Virus record (IMG/VR): IMGVR_UViG_3300020536_000045
Coordinates: 1 to 20,823 of that record
From: a virus
DNA: 20,823 bases
Direction: 5' to 3' (one strand)
Of this stretch, positions 8,524 to 16,017 are shown piece after piece (the first letter of the stretch is position 1; each line of letters starts with the position of its first letter). The notes under the pieces are model-generated. The model was not told the DNA's origin. It saw only the letters and a list, made by a program, of their open reading frames with translations, and made no database searches. The position numbers and the translations under genes are program-made.

Positions 8524-10125
8524 TTAGAAGCTTATAATTAATCTAATATTTTCAGCTTGACCGTCTGCTCGGTCAACTTTTGTTGTGTTTTCTACGTACA
8601 ATATATCACCACTATATGGCTCAAACTCTGGGTTTGCAACTCCAGTAACAGTTCTAGAGCGACCAGAAGTTAATCCAATTAAAGGCAAACCTGTTGTAAA
8701 CGTGCCTTTTGCTTTACTTATTCTTACTTTATTACTAGTTTGAGCGTGAACAAAACCATATGCTGTGGGGTTATCTAATGAGCTTTGATAAACATATTCA
8801 TTCAAGGCATAAGGAAAACCAGCCACCACATCCAAATCTGTTGTTTGAGAAATCACAGAATTAGCCGTGGATGTATTTGCTACATTTGATGATCCATATT
8901 TATACGGGCTTCTTAGAAGTCCATACTGCCTAAATGAGGTGTCAATAGATATTTTTCCACCCTCGGTCGAGTCTATTTCTCCAATTCTCACCGAAACCAT
9001 AACATTGTTGGCTCCAAGTTCTTTGGCTGGATTGAAACCGTGGCCAAATTTTGGAGGTAAAATAACTCTGGCATTAGCTCCAGAACCAGAGCCAAAGATG
9101 AAAGCGTTCGCTCTTGTATATCCTGTTCCAATCGTATCTACTGTAACTTTGGAGATATTTGCTAAAGATGAATCAACACCAACTAAAGTGTTTGATATTG
9201 TGGCGTTAGCTGCAACTCCAATACCATCTCCCGCTATATAAACTCTAGTTGCAATCGTAATGTTATTGGCGTTTCCACCAGAACCCGTTGTCGCTTCAGA
9301 TAAAGTAATTACACCAGTTACGTTAGATATTGAACTTATGTAAACATCAGCCGAAATCCCTGTTCCAGATATTGACATATTAGCTAAATTAGCTAAACTT
9401 GGAATATTAAAAATAGATAAAACATTAGCGGTGTTTGATAGTCGGATTGTAGACTGGGAAGAATTGAAACCGTCCACCCGAATAGTTGAAGATTGACGAT
9501 AGTTTTGTCCTTTACTTGTTACAACGATACTGGTCAATTCTCCATCGACAATTCCAGTTGAATTTATCCCATAGTCCAGTGCAGCAGATGAAACTGGAGT
9601 TGGCATCCATGAAGAGTTTAAAAACTTGTTAGATGGTTTAACATTGAAAAGATATTTCCAAACATAACCGTCGGCTGTACCAATATTACCGTTCGAAGTC
9701 GTGTAGTCACCTGTTGGTTCTACTGTAGAATTTGCAGAGGCATTATTCGATACACACAGATAAACATTTCTATCTGTAGTGATAATGTACATGGGTTTCA
9801 AATTCTGAGTCGAATTGGCAGACAACAGAGTTTCTATGCCAATTGTGTCATCATATTGGCGATATTTTGTGTTTGAGGTCCAATTAACTCTAGGAACAAC
9901 CAGATGCACATCATTTCCGGTTACTCTTTTTGCAGCAAAAACATTGTCCCATATTTCTTTTTCTGAATAACTTGTATCAACAATTGAATCTGGAGATGAT
10001 TCATTGGCATAAGGAACATGGTTTCCTAAAAACACATACGCTATTGTAGGATCGTTTTCGGAGAAAGATTCTTTAAACTGTTCAGCTGTATTGAAAGCCA
10101 GTTTTTTAGTGATTAACTTTGTCAT
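8524..10125 (-). CDS. 8: Baseplate wedge protein gp8
   Basis: This is a gp8 homologue, the wedge protein that T4 uses as a dimer with gp7 and gp10. The family pattern runs in order: an acidic IWDNVFAAKRV segment, VVPRVNWTS (T4: IPRRDW), YDDT, a VYLCVSNNASANSTVEPTG block at about residues 121-139, and DGYVWKYLFNVKPS at 152-165 (T4: DGYVWEYLFEIPP). The C-terminus EPYSGDILYVENTTKVDRAD, ending IRLIISF, is typical of marine T4-like gp8. At 533 aa it is much longer than T4 gp8 (334 aa); the extra length includes GxGY-like segments at about 196-215 and 323-356. A late-promoter-like motif ends 6 bases before the ATG and I see no clear ribosome binding site, so it may be translated nearly leaderless or by coupling to the gene 9 bases upstream. 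Confidence 0.88.
   Translation of the reverse strand: MTKLITKKLAFNTAEQFKESFSENDPTIAYVFLGNHVPYANESSPDSIVDTSYSEKEIWDNVFAAKRVTGNDVHLVVPRVNWTSNTKYRQYDDTIGIETLLSANSTQNLKPMYIITTDRNVYLCVSNNASANSTVEPTGDYTTSNGNIGTADGYVWKYLFNVKPSNKFLNSSWMPTPVSSAALDYGINSTGIVDGELTSIVVTSKGQNYRQSSTIRVDGFNSSQSTIRLSNTANVLSIFNIPSLANLANMSISGTGISADVYISSISNVTGVITLSEATTGSGGNANNITIATRVYIAGDGIGVAANATISNTLVGVDSSLANISKVTVDTIGTGYTRANAFIFGSGSGANARVILPPKFGHGFNPAKELGANNVMVSVRIGEIDSTEGGKISIDTSFRQYGLLRSPYKYGSSNVANTSTANSVISQTTDLDVVAGFPYALNEYVYQSSLDNPTAYGFVHAQTSNKVRISKAKGTFTTGLPLIGLTSGRSRTVTGVANPEFEPYSGDILYVENTTKVDRADGQAENIRLIISF
8897..8904 (-). promoter_or_regulatory. Perfect TATAAATA motif inside gp8
   Basis: On the minus strand this is an exact T4 late promoter -10 sequence, about 380 bases upstream of the giant gene's start. 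It also simply encodes Tyr-Lys-Tyr (residues 408-410), so it may be chance. If active it would boost the 1993-aa gene and the fibre cassette. Confidence 0.25.
9058..9159 (-). repeat. GxGY-type repeat in gp8
   Basis: Residues 323-356 read ISKVTVDTIGTGYTRANAFI followed by FGSGSGANARVIL, matching the strand, GxGY, strand, SGA pattern seen in neighbouring baseplate genes. A weaker copy (TSIVVTSKGQNYRQSSTIRV) lies at about 198-217. Confidence 0.6.
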
Positions 10126-10131
10126 AAGTCT

Positions 10132-10139
10132 TATTTATG
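10132..10139 (-). promoter_or_regulatory. T4-type late promoter -10 motif (CATAAATA) at the gp8 start
   Basis: The minus strand reads CATAAATA followed by AGACTT and the gp8 ATG. The motif overlaps the stop codon of the upstream 845-aa gene. With the usual T4 spacing the transcript would start at about the A of the ATG, which is unusually close. Confidence 0.5.
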
Positions 10140-12672
10140 TCACTATAATAAGTGTTTGTGCAGAAGCATTTGTGGTAAATGCTGAAGATACTGAAATATT
10201 TGTATTGCTAATTATATTATTAACTATTCTTAATTCTCCGTTCACAGCAATACTTGTACCAATCGTTAGTGTTCCACGTGAATTGGAAATATTGAACGAA
10301 GTGTTTGTACCTGTAACAAATATGGATCCATTTGTAACAGACACTTTACCAGAAACTACATTTTCAGTTATAGAAGATACAGTTACAACATCAGACTGCA
10401 CTATTGTTGTTTTATTGTAATCGGCGTAATTTACAAAGCCTGCTGGATGCAGAAGTTCACGGAGTATTGTTTTGTACTTCGTGAATTCGGTCAATGAAGA
10501 TGTTACATAAGAATAGTCAACATAATAATTTCCACCTTGCAATCTTCTTTCATTGCTTGAGATGATAGAATCGGATGTTGTCCATCTGCCTGGGAAAGTT
10601 TGATACGAAGAACCTATAACGGCATTTGCAACAGCTGATCCATCTCCACTATTAGTTAAATCGATTTGCGGAATATATTCGTAACTTGTTCCACCAGTCA
10701 AAACTCTAATCGACTGTATTTGACCAACAATCGAATCTGTTAAGGCTGTCAGTATTTCTCCGTCACCCATTAGAGAGGTAATAGCAATATTGGCTCCAGA
10801 ACCTCCACTTACGTTTGAAACACTAACTGTTGGGAAAATTCCTTGAGTGTAATTTACTCCACCCACAAACCCTCTAGAGTAAGAACCTATTGGATAATTA
10901 TTTGCCCAAGTTGTAGTATCACTAAAATTAAATGGGACATTAACTGTAGCAGTAGTTGATGAAGTTATAGCATTAATAAATCGTTCTTGACTTCGAATAA
11001 CAATTTTATCACCAACAACAACATCAACACCAAAGTCTGTATTTGTTCCCGTAATGGTAATGGAGTTATTTAATATGTTGGCTGTTCCACCAATTCTTTG
11101 TGGTTGTATTTGAACCTTCTCTACAGCACCATTTGCTGCAACTTGTAAGACCGCTGCAGCAGCTCCATATCCACTAGTTCCAGGCGGATTGGTGCCAAAT
11201 ATAATTTCATCACCGACTTTATATCCTGTTCCGCCAGCGTAAACGTCGATTCTTCCAACAGAACGGAATGTTTTTATATCTTGGAATGTGTTTCCTAATT
11301 GGAACTTAGCACCTTCAGAATCTATCGATGAGGTGTTTATTGATGTATTTGAGAATAATATTTTAGCATTTGTTATTGGGCCGAGATCAGTAACCACAGT
11401 TGAAGTTAAACTGTCGTATATTCTGGAATTAACATTTTCTCCAGTTGGTATAATAGAAGATGGAAATCCATAGTCTGAAGAAGAAATTAAAATGCTAGCG
11501 TAGTTTTCGATTAATTCATCGGTAACAACATAAAAATTATTTGTATAAACTCCCGAAGTGTCTATTCCATCAAGAGCGCCACGAATAAGTGTCAATGGTA
11601 TTTCACTCTCAAATTCACTAGCAACTTTAAATCCAGCACCACCATAATCAACTCTTATTCTATTTGTAAATCCAGAAGAAATTCTTTCAACTTCAGCAGT
11701 AGCAGGAGTCTCAGCACCACCTCCAAGAACTAAAACTGGATCACCAACATTATAATTTGATCCACCATTAGTAACAACAATCGAAGTTAAAATAGAAAAA
11801 GTATCTGCTGTTAAATCGATCTTCAGTCCGTTTGAATCGATAATATCAACCGAAATTTCTTCACCATTAGAAAAATTGCCACTTAAAGTTTTTGAATTAA
11901 TAAACAATTCAAAAGGCAATCCAAGGTTTAATCTATCAGTAATAATTTTTTTAGTAGAGCTTTCTACAATCGCTGTAGCACCAGATTTTAGACCAGTAAC
12001 TTTTCTATTATTAAATAGTTCAATATCAAAATCTGAATAAACAACTTTAACTTGAGAATTCGAAGATGGAGCTGTGTTGAATATTAGTTTTCTAGATTCT
12101 TTACGAATAAGGTAATCTGTTCCTACAGTTTTTAAAACTCCATCAATATAAACTTCAACTTCATCATTATCTACTTGTTGTGCCAAATAAAATGTTGTGT
12201 TTGAGCCGTTCGCTGTATAAACGCTTCGTACATCAGTTTCCAACTTTAAGATATTGTCAATTACCCATTTACCGTCGGAAGCACGGAGAACATTGTTTTT
12301 AGGTAAAAGAACTTCAACCTCATCATTAAACAAAAGTCTAAAGAGGAGTTTAAAAGACTTCTCATTGCCTCTTGCTAAGTACAAAGGTAAAACATTTTTA
12401 ATTAAAACTTCTTTGCTTACTTCAACATCTCTTGGGAAAAGAGAAGCATACATGTTAAAGAAACTCTCTTCAAAAGAAGATATTGAAGAATCTACATCAG
12501 AAACATATCTTAATTCTTTAGCCTTTACCGTCAGATCATTTTTATCTGTACCTTGAGCATTTTCCAAATATTCGTAGTAAGCTTCCAAAAAGGTAACGAA
12601 TAGTGGATATTCAGTCCTTACAAATTCAGGAACTTGTTTATTTACAAGTAAAGATGTTTTTAAATCAGTCAT
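10135..12672 (-). CDS. Baseplate wedge protein in the gp7 position (845 aa)
   Basis: The gene lies between gp6 and gp8, where T4 has gp7 (1032 aa). Residues 1-135 hold a conserved domain of marine T4-like phages (NKQVPEFVRTEYPLFVTFLE, AYYEYLENAQGT, IKNVLPLYLARGNEKSFKLL, ASDGKW). Residues 295-690 hold several GxGY beta-repeats. The C-terminal part (RRLQGGNYYVDYSYVTSS, then YKTILRELLHPAGF, residues 709-746) is another block I recognise from phage structural proteins. Residues 533-582 and 780-832 are two copies of a second module (TGTNT.F...VGD.I.V...R.I..I.S.T...V..AF). The ATG overlaps the gp6 stop (TAATG), so the two should be co-translated. Equivalence to gp7 is inferred from order and size; I cannot align it to T4 gp7. 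It is surely structural. Confidence 0.8.
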   Translation of the reverse strand: MTDLKTSLLVNKQVPEFVRTEYPLFVTFLEAYYEYLENAQGTDKNDLTVKAKELRYVSDVDSSISSFEESFFNMYASLFPRDVEVSKEVLIKNVLPLYLARGNEKSFKLLFRLLFNDEVEVLLPKNNVLRASDGKWVIDNILKLETDVRSVYTANGSNTTFYLAQQVDNDEVEVYIDGVLKTVGTDYLIRKESRKLIFNTAPSSNSQVKVVYSDFDIELFNNRKVTGLKSGATAIVESSTKKIITDRLNLGLPFELFINSKTLSGNFSNGEEISVDIIDSNGLKIDLTADTFSILTSIVVTNGGSNYNVGDPVLVLGGGAETPATAEVERISSGFTNRIRVDYGGAGFKVASEFESEIPLTLIRGALDGIDTSGVYTNNFYVVTDELIENYASILISSSDYGFPSSIIPTGENVNSRIYDSLTSTVVTDLGPITNAKILFSNTSINTSSIDSEGAKFQLGNTFQDIKTFRSVGRIDVYAGGTGYKVGDEIIFGTNPPGTSGYGAAAAVLQVAANGAVEKVQIQPQRIGGTANILNNSITITGTNTDFGVDVVVGDKIVIRSQERFINAITSSTTATVNVPFNFSDTTTWANNYPIGSYSRGFVGGVNYTQGIFPTVSVSNVSGGSGANIAITSLMGDGEILTALTDSIVGQIQSIRVLTGGTSYEYIPQIDLTNSGDGSAVANAVIGSSYQTFPGRWTTSDSIISSNERRLQGGNYYVDYSYVTSSLTEFTKYKTILRELLHPAGFVNYADYNKTTIVQSDVVTVSSITENVVSGKVSVTNGSIFVTGTNTSFNISNSRGTLTIGTSIAVNGELRIVNNIISNTNISVSSAFTTNASAQTLIIVT
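10177..10335 (-). repeat. TGTNT-type module, copy 2, in the 845-aa protein
   Basis: Residues 780-832 read GSIFVTGTNTSFN, then TIGTSIAVNGELRIVNNI and NISVSSAF. This matches copy 1 at 10927-11076 in order and spacing. It forms the very C-terminus of the protein. Confidence 0.6.
10603..10719 (-). repeat. GxGY-type repeat in the 845-aa protein (C-terminal copy)
   Basis: Residues 652-690 read IQSIRVLTGGTSYEYIPQID, then LTNSGDGSAVANAVIG. It has the same strand, GGxxY, strand, GDGSA layout as the copies in gp6 and the giant protein. Confidence 0.55.
10927..11076 (-). repeat. TGTNT-type module, copy 1, in the 845-aa protein
   Basis: Residues 533-582 read ILNNSITITGTNTDFG, then VVVGDKIVIRSQERFINAI and TATVNVPF. 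The second copy ends the same protein. Confidence 0.6.
11143..11265 (-). repeat. GxGY-type repeat in the 845-aa protein (middle copy)
   Basis: Residues 470-510 read RSVGRIDVYAGGTGYKVGDE, then IIFGTNPPGTSGYGAAAAVL. This is the clearest copy in the protein. Confidence 0.6.
11683..11790 (-). repeat. GxGY-type repeat in the 845-aa protein (N-terminal copy)
   Basis: Residues 295-330 read LTSIVVTNGGSNYNVGDPVL, then VLGGGAETPATAEV. It has the strand, GGSNY, GDPV strand, Gly turn, ATAEV strand layout. Confidence 0.6.
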
Positions 12673-14717
12673 TAAACTTTAACTAATTCCGTTGTAATTG
12701 ATGAAGAGTCTGTTTCATCAATAGTTATAATTGTATTTTTAACAGACTCAACAATCCCTCTTTCAGATTCTATGTCAAGTCTTATGTAGCCATCCGTAGA
12801 AGAAACCGAAAGTATTTTTATATCCGATATATTTAAGATGCCATTATCATAGTCTATTGTTCCAACGTTTTCATTAACAATTTGTTTCTCTGCATTACTA
12901 TCGTAATATATTGTAGAGAGTTGACCAGTTCTAGCATCAATAACAGCAATAGCAGAAGCACCTGATCCATTTCCACCAGTTATTGTTACAATAGCTCTTG
13001 TATAGTTTATTCCTCTTTTTGTGACATTTATTTTTTCTATTTTTCCATTAACAATTACAGCTTCAGCCGTAGCACCAGTTCCATCTCCAGTTATGGTCAC
13101 TGTAGGACTCTGTGTATATCCAGAACCAGAATTAGTTACACTTATAGAAGAAATACCGGAGTATGCTTGAGAAACTTCTTCGAAAATAACTGTTCTTTCA
13201 ACACCATCTGAATCCAATACATTGAATGTTGAAGAGGTCAATCTATTACTAATTGTTCCTCTATGTAAAGGAGAATTAAAAGCTATTATATAACTTTTGT
13301 TCGTATTCAGTGAAGGTAAAAATCTTTTCTGTAATCTTACAGTTACCTCTGAACCTATGATCGAATTTAAACTTGTACCATCAACATCATCTTGCATCTT
13401 TGAAAGAACAAATGTTGCTCCAAACTTATTTAAATTAATATCTCTATAATTAATGATGGCATTTCTGATAGAAGTTTTTAAGGCATCTTCAGATAAAACA
13501 GTTTTTCTAGAATCATACTTTACATAAGAGTTTACTAGAAGATACAGATATTCCGGGTCAACAATTTCCGATTGAACGGCAACAATTGACTTTGGCGTGA
13601 TTATGTCATCAATGATTCTTTGCTTTTCTGCTTCTGAAATATAATAGTTAGATTTCGGTTTAATCGAAATGTAAACTTTACCATAAACTGGTGGAGTTTC
13701 ATCTTCTCCACCCCAAACAGAAATAGAATCTAAAGATGGATAATTTTGGCTTATATAAGTTTCATAGTCTTTAAAAGTTACCAATCTATTTTGTGTAGCA
13801 AACTGAGAAGTCGCTGAAGATTTAATAGAATCAACGCTTTCTCTATCTGAGCCTCCAGCTGCAGCACTTACAACATTTACTGTAAAGTCGGTCAATCCAG
13901 ATAACGATGTACTAGCAACAAATCCTGCAACTCCATTTGGATCGGCGCCACTAGAAATAAGATATGACATTGTGATTACCGATCCATCTCCCAATTTTTT
14001 GCCTACAACACCATCTCCAAAGTAGATTTGAAATTTACCATTTCTGGCTTCTTGTAAAAAATAAACTTCGGAACTAGAACTAATATCTAAGATATCAGTA
14101 ACCTTATTATATGTCGATATTTCAGTATTTGAAGTAGATGGTCTAACAGTTACCTTTAATGTTGTTGTGTCAATGTTAGCATCAGGTAAAGTAAACACCT
14201 GCTTTGGATTTGAGGCATTATCTTGTACAAATTGTATAGAATTATACTGGCCCTCAAATAAATTTAAGTTTTCAAAATAGTAGCTAGTATTAGATTTCGT
14301 AACAGTTACATCATCTAAAACTATAAAGTTATAAGTGGTGTTATTGAGTGTTTCGGATAAAAATGTAAATCCTCTAGGAATGGTCAATGTTCCCGATGAA
14401 GTAGAAGTGGTGCCTACAGTTACATTACATATAGCTCTAGCTGATCTTGTCGAAAAGGGAGTATAACCTAAAGTTTTAGCATGAGAAACCACCGATTCTC
14501 TGAGAATAGCAGTATCTAAAAACGATTCATTTGCCACCATATTTAAATAGTAGGCATTGTAATGTGTATTATAAGCTAAAACATCCAATAAAACACTTAA
14601 ACCAGATCCATCAAAATCGTAATCTGTGAATTCGGATTGTTGTTTTAAATAGTCTTTTAAGTTTTGTTTAATTGAGTCGAAGTCTAGTTCAGACAACACT
14701 AATCGGTTTGTCGCCAT
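12672..14717 (-). CDS. 6: Baseplate wedge protein gp6
   Basis: This is a homologue of T4 gp6, the wedge component (P2 gpJ-like core) that forms the inner ring and governs the baseplate switch. At 681 aa it is close to T4 gp6 (660 aa). The N-terminus (LVLSELDFDSIKQNLKDYL, DFDGSGLSVLLDVLAYNTHY, then ANESFLDTAILRESVVSHAK and LGYTP, residues 6-86) is the conserved gp6 start. The wedge-core region with DRESVDSIK and RLVTFKDYETYI lies at about 290-322. Residues 524-595 hold two GxGY repeats inserted near the C-terminus. The ATG overlaps the gp25 stop (TAATG) and the gene ends overlapping the next ATG, which suits production of partner subunits in fixed ratio. Confidence 0.92.
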   Translation of the reverse strand: MATNRLVLSELDFDSIKQNLKDYLKQQSEFTDYDFDGSGLSVLLDVLAYNTHYNAYYLNMVANESFLDTAILRESVVSHAKTLGYTPFSTRSARAICNVTVGTTSTSSGTLTIPRGFTFLSETLNNTTYNFIVLDDVTVTKSNTSYYFENLNLFEGQYNSIQFVQDNASNPKQVFTLPDANIDTTTLKVTVRPSTSNTEISTYNKVTDILDISSSSEVYFLQEARNGKFQIYFGDGVVGKKLGDGSVITMSYLISSGADPNGVAGFVASTSLSGLTDFTVNVVSAAAGGSDRESVDSIKSSATSQFATQNRLVTFKDYETYISQNYPSLDSISVWGGEDETPPVYGKVYISIKPKSNYYISEAEKQRIIDDIITPKSIVAVQSEIVDPEYLYLLVNSYVKYDSRKTVLSEDALKTSIRNAIINYRDINLNKFGATFVLSKMQDDVDGTSLNSIIGSEVTVRLQKRFLPSLNTNKSYIIAFNSPLHRGTISNRLTSSTFNVLDSDGVERTVIFEEVSQAYSGISSISVTNSGSGYTQSPTVTITGDGTGATAEAVIVNGKIEKINVTKRGINYTRAIVTITGGNGSGASAIAVIDARTGQLSTIYYDSNAEKQIVNENVGTIDYDNGILNISDIKILSVSSTDGYIRLDIESERGIVESVKNTIITIDETDSSSITTELVKV
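12918..13148 (-). repeat. Two GxGY-type repeats in the C-terminal part of gp6
   Basis: Residues about 524-600 read SVTNSGSGYTQSPTVTITG with DGTGATAEAVIVNGKIEKI, then NVTKRGINYTRAIVTITGG with NGSGASAIAVID. The two copies repeat at about 38 residues. Confidence 0.7.
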
Positions 14718-15127
14718 TATCTTACCCGTTCAAGGAAAAAATTTATTGATATTGGTTCTGTTCTGTTCACAATAAAAAATTCCAATTCTACTTTGTATCC
14801 ATTGTTATCGTAATCTGGAATTAAAGTGGTAGTTTTTATTCTTGCTCTTGGTTCGTAACTTCCAATAACAGATTCTATTTCTCTTTCTATGCTTGCGGAA
14901 GTAACTGTATCGAGAGGTTCAAATAGTAGTCTTTGAATATTACTTCCAATATCTGGCTGAAAAGGCCTCTCATAATGATTTGTAGAAATTAAATTTTTAA
15001 CAGAATTAATTACAGCATATTCTCCAATATGCTTATTCACATCCTTTTTGACAGGATGAATATTAAAAAATAAGTCCAGGTCTTTATAAGTTCTGGATAT
15101 GTTACTATTTACAGTTGTAGTTGCCAT
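14717..15127 (-). CDS. 25: Baseplate wedge protein gp25
   Basis: The protein is 136 aa, the normal length for gp25 (T4: 132 aa). It belongs to the gp25 lysozyme-like-fold family, which is structural and clamps gp6 and gp53 next to the sheath. Visible motifs are the N-terminal RTYKDLDLFFNIHPVKKDV, FQPDIGSNIQRLLFEPLD at residues 56-73, and the diagnostic EPR at 92-94 (SYEPRARI). The PAAR gene ends 11 bases upstream. A late-promoter-like AATAAATA ends 4 bases before the ATG. GGAGGT at the end of the PAAR gene is 14 bases from the ATG, long for a ribosome binding site, so read-through and promoter-specific transcripts might be translated differently. Confidence 0.93.
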   Translation of the reverse strand: MATTTVNSNISRTYKDLDLFFNIHPVKKDVNKHIGEYAVINSVKNLISTNHYERPFQPDIGSNIQRLLFEPLDTVTSASIEREIESVIGSYEPRARIKTTTLIPDYDNNGYKVELEFFIVNRTEPISINFFLERVR

Positions 15128-15131
15128 GTAT

Positions 15132-15139
15132 TATTTATT
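15132..15139 (-). promoter_or_regulatory. T4-type late promoter -10 motif (AATAAATA) before gp25
   Basis: The minus strand reads AATAAATA, ATAC, then ATG. It matches the T4 late consensus at 7 of 8 positions and lies in one of the few gaps within the operon. It would start a transcript for gp25, gp6 and the gp7-position gene at or just inside the gp25 ATG. Confidence 0.45.
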
Positions 15140-15450
15140 CAACCTCCGACAAAGACGTTGGGGGAACCTTGCGTAATTATATTTGGTCCATACTCATCAC
15201 CAATTCTTCCCATTCCTTTTCCACCTATACTCACAGAACTGGAAAATGATGATAATGTTGAGGTGTCTGTCGTACATCCACGTTTTGGGTGAGCCGCAAT
15301 TCTATTGCCGGCTACAACGATTAATTTTCCGTTAGCATAAACACCCTTGTCGTTTACTTGTCCGACCGAAGTTCTCATGGGAGATTTACATTTTTTGCCG
15401 GATCCATCTCTCGACATAACGCTATCGCCCGATCTTGAAACTGCTGGCAT
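15139..15450 (-). CDS. 5.4: PAAR-domain spike-tip protein (gp5.4-like)
   Basis: This 103-aa PAAR-type protein would cap the trimeric gp5 beta-helix and sharpen the spike tip. The start MPAVSRSGD and the end MGRIGDEYGP, IITQGSPNVFVGG are typical of the family, in which the strands repeat as GDxxxx and GSPxVxVGG. A Cys at 21, His at 54 and Cys at 59 (HPKRGC) are candidates for the metal site that PAAR tips carry; the common early HGC motif is not seen. The gene follows the unknown 188-aa gene with a TAATG overlap and an AAAGGA ribosome binding site. T4 also places gp5.4 between gp5 and gp6. Confidence 0.85.
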   Translation of the reverse strand: MPAVSRSGDSVMSRDGSGKKCKSPMRTSVGQVNDKGVYANGKLIVVAGNRIAAHPKRGCTTDTSTLSSFSSSVSIGGKGMGRIGDEYGPNIITQGSPNVFVGG

Positions 15451-16016
15451 TAGTTTTTTCCTTTAGATACTAGTTCTATAATTTTGTTTCTAGCTGGATC
15501 ATATTGCCAATAATGCCATTGAAACAAGTCAACATCTGTTTCTTGTTCAGGCTCCGTTCCGCCAGCCGCAGTTCTTATTTTTGTTGGATAAGTTAGTTCT
15601 AATTCTGTCGGTTCTGGCATTACGTACTTGTTTAAACCATAAAAATCTTCTTTTGTATCTGGAGGTAAAACTTTTTCTTCATAATTGGGCATTGTAAATT
15701 GAAAAAATGTTCCAGGAAAAACATTTGAAGTTGTTCCACTTATTCTAATTGTATCGTTACTTATTTGTTCTGAAGTCAGCCCTATTTTTGGAAAATCATA
15801 AAGAACCTTTATCGACAAAACATCTAAGTAGACTTTGGTCGAAAGAAGGATATAATACCCTCTAAACGTAAGATCAACAGAAAAGGTATTTCCCTCATAG
15901 ACAGAGGGTAAGTATCTTTCTTTTAAATCAAGTTCAAAAATATCTTCTCTATCGTCGTCGGGTATTGTTACAAACCCAACTAAATTCGATTGAGTTACTT
16001 CAAAGCTTACAGCCAT
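15450..16016 (-). CDS. Conserved phage protein of unknown function between gp5 and PAAR (188 aa)
   Basis: I do not recognise a named family. The sequence is mostly beta, with no signal peptide, membrane segment or Cys pattern. It begins MAVSFEVTQSNLVGFVTIPD, has a strongly hydrophobic middle (FRGYYILLSTKVYLDVLSIK, residues about 51-70) and a Pro/Glu-rich stretch at about 127-155. It ends with an aromatic motif, LFQWHYWQYDPARNKIIELV. A comparable aromatic ending occurs in my recollection of cyanophage proteins at this locus. T4 has the small genes 5.1 and 5.3 at this position. The location inside the spike operon, one base after gp5 and overlapping the PAAR start, suggests a role in spike or hub assembly. 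That is inference only. Confidence 0.75.
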   Translation of the reverse strand: MAVSFEVTQSNLVGFVTIPDDDREDIFELDLKERYLPSVYEGNTFSVDLTFRGYYILLSTKVYLDVLSIKVLYDFPKIGLTSEQISNDTIRISGTTSNVFPGTFFQFTMPNYEEKVLPPDTKEDFYGLNKYVMPEPTELELTYPTKIRTAAGGTEPEQETDVDLFQWHYWQYDPARNKIIELVSKGKN

Positions 16017-16017
16017 G

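Noticed and set aside
10091-10420. 109-codon plus-strand open frame with a hydrophobic start
   Set aside because: It is antisense to the C-terminus of the 845-aa protein and the start of gp8. Hydrophobic Ile/Val runs arise from Asn/Asp/Thr codons on the real strand.
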